Below are positions 1-10,700 of a stretch of 64,000 bases of DNA, one piece after another. The DNA is from Tricholomella constricta (taxonomy: Eukaryota > Basidiomycota > Agaricomycetes > Agaricales > Lyophyllaceae): NCBI GenBank assembly GCA_013368375.1, contig JAACJP010000035.1, positions 248,001 through 312,000 on the forward strand. The letters run 5' to 3'. The position numbers and the translations under genes were made by a program. Every line of letters begins with the position of its first letter. The first letter of the stretch is position 1. The notes under the pieces were generated by a model. The model ran no database searches and was not told the DNA's origin. It worked only from the letters and a program-made list of their open reading frames with translations.

Positions 1-140
1 ATTACACACCTCTAACCGCCTCACCACACGTATTAGGGCGGTTGAAAATTGACCGCTTTGTTTGTTCCTTGTGTGTTCAGTTGTCCGCCATCTGCCGGTA
101 CTGCACGGGGCCTGAGGCCTGATTATCTGATCTTTTAAGC

Positions 141-3100
141 TTGCTCATGGAAAAATTTGCAGGTTACCACTCGCCTCTACGAGTCCAGGCCCCTGATACG
201 CCCATTAAACCTGCCCTCAGCATCGCGACGACGGGTGAGAGGACTCGAGCAGAACATATTTACACTGCGGTCAAACTCGAAATCGGTGGCTATTGCGATG
301 TCTCGCCCACTATGCCTTTTATCCAAAGCATGTTTCCTGTTCGTCGCCGCCACATCAACGACGTATGTGCTAAGCTGGTGAGGGATGGCGTTTATGACGA
401 AGTCAATAAGCGATGGAGCTGGCTACCCACGGATGAGAAGGCCGAGGCGAAATATTATACGCCCTTTGTGCGGGTCGCCGAGGCCATCCGTAAAGCTTTC
501 CCATCCACGAAGTACGATGAAATTTCTTACCGGTCGATGTGGATCGACCGACATAGCGTTGCGCCGAAGTCTACTGACAAATACGCACCTCTTGTTCGCC
601 CTGACGTCCTGAACATTCTTGGAATGGAAGACGACGCAGCTGAGTGGGACAGCCTATTGGATGGTCTAGAGGGTGATATCAAGGTGAGTGTTTAACGTTT
701 AACAAGGAAGCATAGACATCAGATGAATGTTTTTCAATAGTTACAAGCCGTAGTTGCTTGGTGGCTGAGGGTTAATGTCGTCATAGAGATCAAGCCTCTC
801 GAAGAGGAGGACATCTTGAAACACATTCACCAGCTTATGGGTTATCTGCGCGAAATTCTCCGGCAACAGCTGGATCGTCGTTTCGTCCCTGGACTACTTT
901 TTTCTCGCAAGCTGCTTGCCGTGTGGGTGGCTGATCGTTCTGGGGTATTCGGGACTCAAACAGCATTTGATATACACAAGGTGACATCTCGTTGAGATCT
1001 ATACAGTCAATGTGTCGTTGACTCCCATCTAGGAGCCGAAACGTTTCATCCAGGTGATTTTAGGGTGCTCGATTTTGCCCCCTGAGAGGCTCGGTTGGGA
1101 CACCACCATGAGGCTATGCTCGAACCCGAGTGCACCAGAACCAGAATACGTCCATTCATTCTACAAAGACGTCGCCTTCAAAGTCTTCTCTAGCAGTATC
1201 TATACGCGACACTGGGTGTTCGAAATGCCATCGAACGAGGATCAGAATAAGCGCGAGCTATTCGTGACATCTCGGGCGCTAAGTGTAGCGAAAGCAGAAT
1301 GTATGCAAGGTCGTGCTACTGTTGTTTGGGCCGCCTGTAAAGTGGAAGATCTGAAGACGCCCGGGCCACATAAAGTAAATAACCGGCGTGTTGCCCCTCA
1401 GTATCGAAGCTAACTTTCCCTTGTTAGATCTATGTCTTAAAGCAATGTTGGCGACCCGCAAGGGCCACTCGCGAAGCAGATATGTACCCCGACAGGGAAG
1501 AAGCCCTAGAGAATCACATTGGGCGTGTTTATTCCTCCGAAGACGTACAGGTCGAAGGCGTCGAAATCAGCACAAAGTCCTTCGTTCGCTGTGGTCTTGA
1601 ACATCTCTTGCCGCCTGAAAGCCCCTCGTTAAAGAGGAACGGCAAGCGAGAGGCAAGCCAGCTTCAAGAAGCAGAGTCCCTCGAGGCATATTTATTTATC
1701 GCCACAGAGAGTGATCAACTCACTTTCCAGAGCGCAACCGACAAAGAGCCGAATTGGCGAGTTCAGACTCGAATTCTTCTCGAAGATCACGGATGGCCGC
1801 TCCATCAGTTTCGTGACCTGTCTGAGCTTGTTTTGGTGGTCCTGCACGCGGCCCAAGGTTCGTACTGACCGTTGTGACCGATGTCCAAAGCAGTGACGCT
1901 TTGGCTTTATTAAGCATTGAAGTTCTTGCATATGCATGCAAAGACTCTTCATCGGGATATCAGTACTGGCAACGTCCTCATCTGCTTAAATGATTCAGGA
2001 GATTCTCGAGGCTGCATCGTTGATCTTGATTACGCCAAAAGGACGATGGACGCGAAGCCAACCTTTCTCGCCCGGGCAAAAGCACGACCACCTTCGAATT
2101 ACAAGTGTTTCCCCTCAGAATTCAAGAGGAATACTGAGAAAGAGTGCACAGAGAAGGCCGTGCTTGCTTTGGACTCGCTGTTCTCGCTTACCAGTGGCAA
2201 TACCCAATGGCTTACATATTTCAAGTCAATCGTGGACCTTCATCCTCAGCTGGCGACGAAGGATTTGGTTCGTAATATATCCAAGTCATATCCTCTTTAG
2301 TCAAATGACCTAACACTTTCCCAGATAACGCTCGAAGATCTTGGCTTCTTGGGGGAGGAGGTAAGGAAAACGATATAAATATTACACCCGAGCTGTTACC
2401 TATGCCGATAATCTCCAGATCCAAATACCCGACTATAGCAAGCATATAGCACAATCAGATTCGCGTAGCGTAAGTCGTCGTTATTGACATGCCTGTCCTT
2501 TTCTTTAATCCATACGTCAGGCTACGATGCCCTTCGCCAGTCCGGAGGTACTGACTGGGGCCGCCACCTTCATCATGTACTATCCGATTGAATCCACACC
2601 TTCCGTTGTCATCCACAGCATCATCCACGACCTTGAATCACTGTTCTGGTGTTTGACATATATCTGCGTCACCCGTGAGGGACCTGGGGGAAAACGTCGA
2701 AAAGAGTTACGGCCCGATTACATCAAGAAATATCCAGACGCCGACTCCTCTTTGCGCCGTGTCAATTACCACATTTTCTCTTGCGAGGATCGAATCGAAC
2801 TGGCTCAAAACAAAATCGCGCTCTTCCGGTTAGACGAATATGAAAGCCACGTCATCTCAAAATTCCACCCCTACTTCGAGCGTTTGAAAGATATGATGAA
2901 ACAATGGTGGCGCATTCTGTCGATGGCTTATCGAAACCCCACCTTTGAAGCGGCGAATGACTGGATCATACAGGCCCTTCAGCATACGTCCAAAGTCTTG
3001 CATGACGCTGCACCGTCAGTCACGCCTGTGGAAACCAGAGAAGTGGACAATTTTCGCAAGAAGGCTCTCAGCGACTTCTTCTTTGTAAGAAGTATCGACG

Positions 3101-3255
3101 ACGACAACGATGACCGCCCGGTATGGGACACTGGCATGGAACCGAGCAATAGCGAGTTGAAAGGAAACTATAAGGAAGCGGGGCCCTCGACTTCAAGACC
3201 TTCGAAGAAATCCAGGACCTCCCATGGTCCTGGCTCTGCACGACGGGACGAATGA
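141..3255 (+). CDS. FunK1-type protein kinase, copy A (intact, 8 exons)
   Basis: This is a fungal-specific kinase of the FunK1 family. Exons I read are 141-683, 741-980, 1033-1374, 1428-1857, 1915-2267, 2325-2360, 2419-2469 and 2521-3255, which join to 909 codons plus stop. The candidate ATP-binding lysine lies in the VLKQCWRP motif that opens exon 4. The catalytic loop in exon 5 is HRDISTGNVLI (nt 1950-1982), and the metal-binding motif is VDLD in place of DFG. The last exon holds the family segment with HDLESLFW, then an acidic, Ser/Arg-rich tail. It is the only copy here with a canonical HRD; its sisters have QRD, QCD or QRG. The start is uncertain: the ATG used by the other copies (MVKx) is absent, so an upstream ATG at 141 or 147 is required. 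Substrate and role cannot be read from sequence. Confidence 0.85.
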
Positions 3256-3568
3256 TCGCTGACGTCGACGCCCTCACAAAACTCGAAATGACAATCAGGA
3301 GCTAGTTTACGCATCGCGCTGAGGAATGTATATCTTGTGTCACTGTGAGTTCCTTTTATGTGAGCTAGAGAAGACCGGCTTCTTACTTTTTCCATCAAAT
3401 CATGAGGTGCTCAGATTCGCCGTTGCATACAAATCGCACAACTCGATCCTGTCAATTTTTTCTTACGTCAAGCCTGCCTATCCTCGCATCAGATTATTTT
3501 GCCAAGTAGTAAGTAGATACTGGGAACATGCACCAATGTCATTTTAGACCAATTCGCTCCGGTGCATA
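3256..3568. other. FunK1 3' flank, no gene seen
   Basis: I see no convincing coding sequence. The segment is diverged but recognisably shared with the region after copy D (24319-24610), including the stretch with GAACxxGCACxAATGTCATT. It belongs to the duplicated FunK1 block and continues on the other side of the inserted element, from 4275. Confidence 0.5.
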
Positions 3569-4274
3569 CCACGGCGTGAGTACTACGTACTTTAGTAAGA
3601 GTAGCTAGTGAGCTACTCGCTGAATAACTATTTTGATGGTGATTAGTCAGTAAATTACTCTGTGAATGACTATTTTGATGGCAAGTTTCCCTCTGATATT
3701 GGCACCAATCATGAATCACTATACTTTGCGTGATGGGTGCGCGCCGGGAAGGGGGTGAATCTCTTCCCATTTGCTTACGTACCAGGGTGTAGCCTCATCA
3801 GCGTGCACATATGATGGTGATCTTGGATTGTAGTATAGAGAATGCCGTGAGGAAATACACCAAAGTGAACTGGTTGTTCCAATTGGGGAGCCAGTATAAT
3901 ATAGTCCTCCTCCTCCTCCAATGTCTGAACTCTAGTAGTAGTACATCTGTCATTTGCGTACAGACAATCACTTCCTTCAGTGGAGTCTTCAGAAGATAAA
4001 TGCCAGCCACGACCATACAAGTTTATTACCTGCTCACCACTGTCGCCCGACACCTCCCGGAAATACGAGCAATGACGCGTTGACGGCCCATAGAATGCAC
4101 AATCAATACTGACTCGATAAACAAAGTAATATATCTCTTTCTTCATCAAAATAGTGATTCGAGACATCAAAATAGTGACTCGAGACATCAAAATAGTGAC
4201 TCGCAACAAAATAGTGATTCAGCGAGTAGCTAACTAGCTAAATATTACTAAAGTTGTAGTACCTCCCACGGCGT
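3569..4274. mobile_element. Non-autonomous TIR element (MULE-like MITE) with 9-bp target duplication
   Basis: A 688-bp element (3578-4265) has imperfect inverted ends of about 60 bp. The left end starts GAGTACTAC and the inverted right end starts GAGGTACTAC; both then share ACTTTAGTAA and AGCTACTCGCTGAAT. It is flanked by a perfect 9-bp direct repeat, CCACGGCGT (3569-3577 and 4266-4274). The sister flank after FunK1 copy D has the matching site only once and no insert (around 24604). A 9-bp duplication and ends beginning with G fit Mutator-like elements, but I see no transposase. An open frame on the minus strand (3775-4209) overlaps the repeats and matches nothing I recognise. Confidence 0.75.
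4144..4206. repeat. Subterminal ~21-bp tandem repeats in the TIR element
   Basis: Three to four near-identical units carrying CATCAAAATAGTGACTCGAGA lie just inside the right inverted end. A related motif (GAATGACTATTTTGATGGC) occurs in inverted orientation near the left end. Subterminal repeats of this sort often bind transposase; that role is inferred. Confidence 0.65.
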
Positions 4275-4554
4275 CGACGAGTCTTTCGTGTAATAAATCA
4301 TTCATTAGTTCAAACCAAGCTGGACTTCGACTTGTTAAGCTATATAGCAACGGGAACCAAGGTGACGCACAAAATCAGCAATAAGAACACAATCACATTC
4401 ACAATCAAGCACCAAGGAGTCGAGACTGAGCCATTTTGGCCCACGCGTAATGTAAAACGACACCGGTTGGATGGCACTTTCAGTTTATGTACAGTATGCA
4501 CTAGTCGAAGCACGACGACGACGGCACGTTCACCAGATGCAATGACATGAAAAC
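4275..4554. other. FunK1 3' flank between two insertions
   Basis: The stretch resumes the flank seen after copy D. It shares GTCGACGAG, ATTAGTTCAAA and, near 4500-4545, AAGCACGACGACGAC and TTCACCAGATGC, which in copy D occur at 24682-24720. There is no gene. The match ends close to 4550, which gives a left limit for LINE-1. Confidence 0.5.
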
Positions 4555-4704
4555 ACGTGGGCCAAGAATTTCCGAAAACCATCACCATCACCATCACCAT
4601 CACCAGCAATACAATCCAATGCAACTCTAATCTTCCCTTCAAAATTATCATACTCACACTACATATCGCTTCTAATCCTCTCTGATCCCACAACCTAAAA
4701 GAAA

Positions 4705-7700
4705 ATGCCGTTTATACCGGGACCGCTTCAACCTCCACCTGTCTCAGATGAACGTGTCGACTCTCCCCCTCCTGCCTTCGACCCGTCCACCCGTCCCTTC
4801 ACCGGGCTGGAGCTCACCGTCTCCGGACTCGACCGTTCCGGGCCCCAGTCGGCCATCGACCATTTGAAAAGGATTATCGTTGACCTCACGGAGCACGGCC
4901 AGGATCTTCCGGACCTGGAGGTCACCCCGGGGTCCTACCGCACCGCGCAGGACCATATCGACTATGCGACGGTCTCCCTGACCGGGCCCCTCAAGGCTAC
5001 TCCTCGCCCAGATGTCCTGGAGTTCGTGCGCAGGACCCTGGACAATGTCAACGGCATCACCGCCCTCTGGCGCATTCAACGCGGGCCGGACAAAAGCCGC
5101 CAACTCGTGTTCACCACTCAAGACAAACAAGACGCCTCTGCCCTTAAAGATAAGCTCGATGGCGTATTCCGCCACCAACACCACGAAGTACAAGCCACCA
5201 CCATCGCCAGAAACGGCGCCCGAGTCACCTACACCTTCGTACATCGCAACTCGGTCGATGCCATCATCGCCAACAAGCCCGTGGTCGAAAACAGATCTGG
5301 CGGCGGCACGACTGTTCTCACCCCCGTCGTGCCCCGCTATATACAACCCCTATATGGCCTCGAAGTCGCTGTCACTAATGTCGGTGGTTATCCCCAGGCA
5401 CAGGTTATCATCGACTCTTACATTAGGTCGAAATACGGCACCGATGCCTGGCGAAGCAGCCGACTTGTACTTGACGGGACGGTATACACCGTCATACTTC
5501 GTGACCCTAACATCACCACCTCCTTCCTAACAGATTCCTTCGAGGCCTTCCCGGACGGCAACGAAGCCTTCAAGCCAAACAGGCCGGACTACCTCTACAA
5601 CCTCAACACCGCCAGCCTCCCCACCATCAGGTCTACTGTCCGCACTGCCGGCGAGGAGTCCCCCTTCGTTCGCCAACAGCTTGACGGCCTCAACATGCAG
5701 ATTCAAACCCTCGGTCAAGCGCTCACCAAAATCACTCTCGACCACCACGACCTGGTCGAAGCAATGAGAGCCGCCCAGGATCGGTATACTAACATGTTTA
5801 CAAACTCGGTCATCCTTCAGATGAAAATGTCGCAGCAGCTCCTAGCCCAGGGCGAACTCAGTAGCTTACGCAACTCGCTCTCCACCACTCAGCTGCTCCT
5901 CACCATGGCCACCACGGATGTCCAACGCGACCACGCTGCTCAACACATCCGTGACCTCAATCAACGGATCATGGACGAGCAACGAAACGTCGCCGACCTC
6001 CGGAAATCTGCCGACGCCTTTTTAAACACCCTCCTCCCATCTACAATGTCTGCCACTAACCTCGTCACCTTCCCTGCTCAGCCTCCTCTCACTCCGCCGG
6101 GCCTTCCGATTCCTGCCTCCTCCTCTCGCCCTGCTCCCGACATTCCAACAGAGCAGGCCTCATCCTCGGCCTCATCCTCCAAAAAGAGGCCTCGCCAGGA
6201 TGCGGACGACGCGGAGCATGACGGCCCCCTCCCAAATCCCGAAAACATGGAGGTTGACCCGTCTTTCCATCCGACATCGTCCTCCCAGGTAAGCCTTCCT
6301 CCGCCATCCCTGTCTTCAATCTTCAAGGTCTCCATTTGGGAAGTAAACACGGGCGCCCATGGCCCCTCCCAAAAGTCCCCTCTGAACGGGGACCTCTCTC
6401 ATTGCGACCACCCTCGGTCTACACCTTTGCGATCACTACGCTTCCTTCCGCAAAATTATCTCCATGACTGCTCTCCCCTTTCTTTACTTAATCGTCTTCC
6501 CTTCTGCCTCCTCCCGGCTCCGCTCGAGTCCTCGCACGGGACTCTTACTTACATGCCAGCCTCTCTACCGATATTTTCTACCTTTACCTTCCCTGCTCCT
6601 CCTTTCGTCGGCGCCCCCTCTTTTCCCATGGGGTCGCGTCCAACGGCCCATGTACGTTACTTCCCAAGGGCCCCTCGCCCGAGATTCCTTTTCTCTTTCC
6701 TCACTTTCTTCCTTCTCTTCTCTCTCTTTCTGTCCTGTGCATGTGTTCGCGCCTCTTTCCCCCCCATGGGATCCGGTTCCACCGTCTTTCGGACGGTCGC
6801 TATTAATGCAAACGGTTTCGCGGATCCCATGAAAATCGCTGCCATCTCCGACATGATGCACTCAGTTAAGCCTAACGCATTTGTGATCGGTGAAACTAAG
6901 AGTCCTCATCGAGTCTCCTTTCGCCTTAACCTCCGTGACTATTCTGTCCATGAGAGTCCGGGCAAGCCCGCCGGCCATCGCAATCGCGGAAAATGGGGTG
7001 TCATAGTTGGCGTACACCGCAGCATCTCCTGCGGCTCTCCCCTCCCCCTACCTTCCTCTCTAGACGGCCGTGCCATCGCCCTTGACCTCATTATCCCAAC
7101 TACTAACAATGAAGGGTTTCTTCACAGATTAATCGGAATCTACGCTCCTTGGGACCCCGGAACAGAACCCCCTCTGTTCTGGCCTGACATCGCCGACCTC
7201 TGCAATTCAACGGCCCATTCCTGGTCACTGCATGGCGACTTCAATGCCACTGTCGCGTTTTGCGAGTCTTCGTCCTCCACTCAGACGCTGTCCAACTCCC
7301 GTGTCGCCTACTCAGCTTTTCTGCGGGCAACCTCTGGCATCGACCTCTGGGCCCAGGTCCCTGACCGCAACGTGAACGACAACCACACCTACAAGGGCCA
7401 CAACACGGACCCTGACGACCCCGACTTCACGTCGACGCAGGTCCGGTCCATAATTGATCGCGCCGCCGCTTCGGCCGTCGGGACTGTTTCTGGATCCATT
7501 TGCACCCTCTCCACTTTTATCCCGTCTACTGACCACCTCCCCATACTCTCTCAGCTCGTTCTCACTTCCCCGCAGACTGCTCAGGGCACTCCTTTAGTGC
7601 CAACTGAACTACCGCCCTCTGCTTACGCTCCCCGATTCCGCTTCCCTCCCCGGACCCAATCTCAACGGCTCAAGGACTTCTCGGACGCCGTGGACCTGCG

Positions 7701-10700
7701 GGTGTCAGAGCACGGCCTCGAGGAACTCCCGGTCACGGATGATCCCACATTTGATGCGGTATATCGCCAGATGACGGACATCCTTCTTCAGGCCGCCTCG
7801 GAATCCTTCGACCTTCCCAAGCCCCCCGCCAATCGGACCACAAAGCCCTCAAACCCAACAATACGTGTTATCCTCCGTGAACTCCGCCGCGTCAACCGCC
7901 TGCTCTCCGCACTCAACACCCTTCTCTCTACGGGAGTCGACCGGTACCCTTGCGCCCCTTGGGCGCCACGGTACTACGCCTCCTTCATGGCTTCAAACCA
8001 ACCTAACTACTCTGCCGAGAACTACCGTCAATACCTCAAGATCCTCCGGCGACACCTCAACAGGATCCGGTATGCGGAGGAGCGTGAATGTCGTCGCGAC
8101 ATTCTTACTAAACAGTCCTCCGGGAAGATCTCCGCTGTCTTGAGAGGGGGTTCCGCGAAACAGCTGTTCCCTCGCAATTTTTCACGCCTACCTCTCGCAC
8201 TCTCTGCTAACCCCTCCCCTGATTCCGACGCAATTTTCACAGGCCCCGACCACGTCAAGTCAATCACTCAGCAATACTTTATCAAGCTTTATCACCGTAC
8301 CCCCCGCGCCCCACAACAGAAACCGTGGATGGAGACTCCCTCTGTCCGAAATGTCGCCCATTGCACCGCGGCCGACCCATTCACTTGGCCCCAACCCCTC
8401 GACCTCCCATCCCTCCGTTCCCTGCTCTCTCGGGGCAACGCCCGGCCCACGCCAGGCCCGGATGGGTGGGAAAAGTGGTTCATCAAGTGCCTGCACGACC
8501 GCGCGCTCGGCGTCGTCCTGCGCCTCGCCAACTACACCATCCTCAACTCTCACTTCCCGCCTTCGGTCAAGACCACAAACATCTCCACCATCCACAAACG
8601 CGGACCGCCCCTCTCCCTGTCCAACTACCGTGGTATCGCATGTAATAATTTCCTACTCAATCTACCCTTTGCCTGGCTAAACACTCTCCTTGGACCCTAC
8701 ATCGCGAAGCATAACATTGTCCCACAATGCCAGATCGCGACTCAGCCCGGGGTCCAGGGACGAGACCTTGTTTCCTTCATTTCCCAGATCCAGAAGCACG
8801 CTGCCCGCACTCGGACACCCCTGTACATCCTGCAACGGGACCAGAAAAAGGGCTTCGACATGCTCCAACCGGAGGGGTTTTACGACGCCATCACCGCCTA
8901 TGGCTTACCCCGCTCCATCATTGACCTTGACCAATCCTCGCAACACCAGGTGCCCTACCGGGTCAAGACTGCCTACGGCTTTACGGACTCCTTCATTGTC
9001 GATGGCGTTACCAAACAGGGGGGTTCGCTGTCACCCCTCAAATGTACTCTCACCACAAGCCTCGGCAATCGCTGGTTATCCGACCTACAGCGCGACCAAT
9101 CTGGCGAAATACGGATCCGGACCATCAACCACGCTCGTTCAAACGCTCCTCACCTGCCTTCTGAAGCCTCCGACCTTCGGGTCTCCATGATCGAGGCTAT
9201 GGACGACAGTCTCCTCCTCTATTCTTCCATCCCGCTACTCCTCACCATGGCCAGACATGCTGACCAGTTCCAGGCTACATATGGCTGGGAGACGGAGTGG
9301 CGTAAAAGCGCCTTCTACGCGTATAACTCCCCGTTCTACCCCAACGCCTCCCCCAATCCTACTATCTCAATACCTTCTGTTGACTACGCTAACCCCTCTA
9401 GCCCCCTAACCCGCTTCAACGACGTCCGCGTCGTTACCTCCCACACCGTGTTCCTGCGCGTTCCCATTGACCAGCCCGACCTCCACTTCCAACACCTTCA
9501 TGATCTCATCACCGATTTTAATTTCCCCCTTCTACACCGACATTTACCACTCACCGCTCTACGCCGCCTAATTTCACAGTGCTTAATATCCAAAATCAGA
9601 CCACTCCTCGCCTTCCAACCACTTACACTCGACCTCGCACGCAAACTTGACCAAGTCATTGCCCATAAGGTTCATGACTACCTTGGGTTTCCCTTCCAGT
9701 TTAATTCGCTTTTGTTATTTACCCCTTTAGCGCTCCGCGGCTTCGATTTCCCCTCTGTCGTCCTTCTCAACAGCGCACTCGCCGCCGCCGGCGTACAGCG
9801 AGACCTCAACCACCACATCCAACCCTTTCGCCACATGGCCCGGGTCACTCTCAGTGATTGGTCCTGTCAACTCAACGGATGCGTCTCGCCGTTCGCGGTA
9901 TCCCAGCCCCTTCGGCATCCGTCCTCACACTACACCTCTAAACAAATCCCGCATGCATGGGTAGTAGCTCGCTCCGTTCTCGCTAACCTTAACGTTTCTA
10001 TACTCCCCACAGATTGTCCTCATATTCTCGACGGTACCGTCAGCATTTTACATCTCTACAACCTCTGTCGCGCCCTACCCGACTCTCGCCTCCCCCATGA
10101 CTTCATCCCCATCCGGACCTTCACTAACTTTGCCAGATACGGCTACACCCTCCTTCACCATTTTGGCCGATGGTCCTACCACCCCTCAATGCTACTCCCA
10201 CACGTGTTCGATCCCCACCCCGGCTTCACCCACCCTAACGCCTGCCTTCGGCGTGACTGGCCATTATTCGTCTCTTGGTTGCAATCTCTCGCCTCATACC
10301 TCCCCGCCCTCTCCTTCCCGGATCCCCTCCTACTGCTCTCTCGACCCTCTCGCCAGCAACTCTCCGAAGATCTCATTGTGGCCAACTCCCAAAACGCCCC
10401 CTCCCTGTTGTCGCATCACGCCCTAACACATCTCTACGCGTCCGATGCCTCCCTGATTTACGATTCTATTACACCTAGCCATTCCTATCCCTCTGTCACC
10501 TTTGCCGTCGTCGCTAACAATTCCGTCCTAAATTTGTCCCTTTCCAACTTCAGGCACTCTGCATCGATCCAAGCCGGCGAAGCCTACGGTATCACCGCCG
10601 CCTATATTCTCGCCCTCCATCAGCATACCAGACAGCCACACCGTCACGACGTCACCCTTTTCACCGACCACCTCGCCTCCGTGAAAACCATCAACTCCCC

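Noticed and set aside
3775..4209. 144-codon minus-strand frame inside the TIR element as transposase
   Set aside because: Its first residues are encoded by the subterminal repeats, and no DDE or zinc motif is present.
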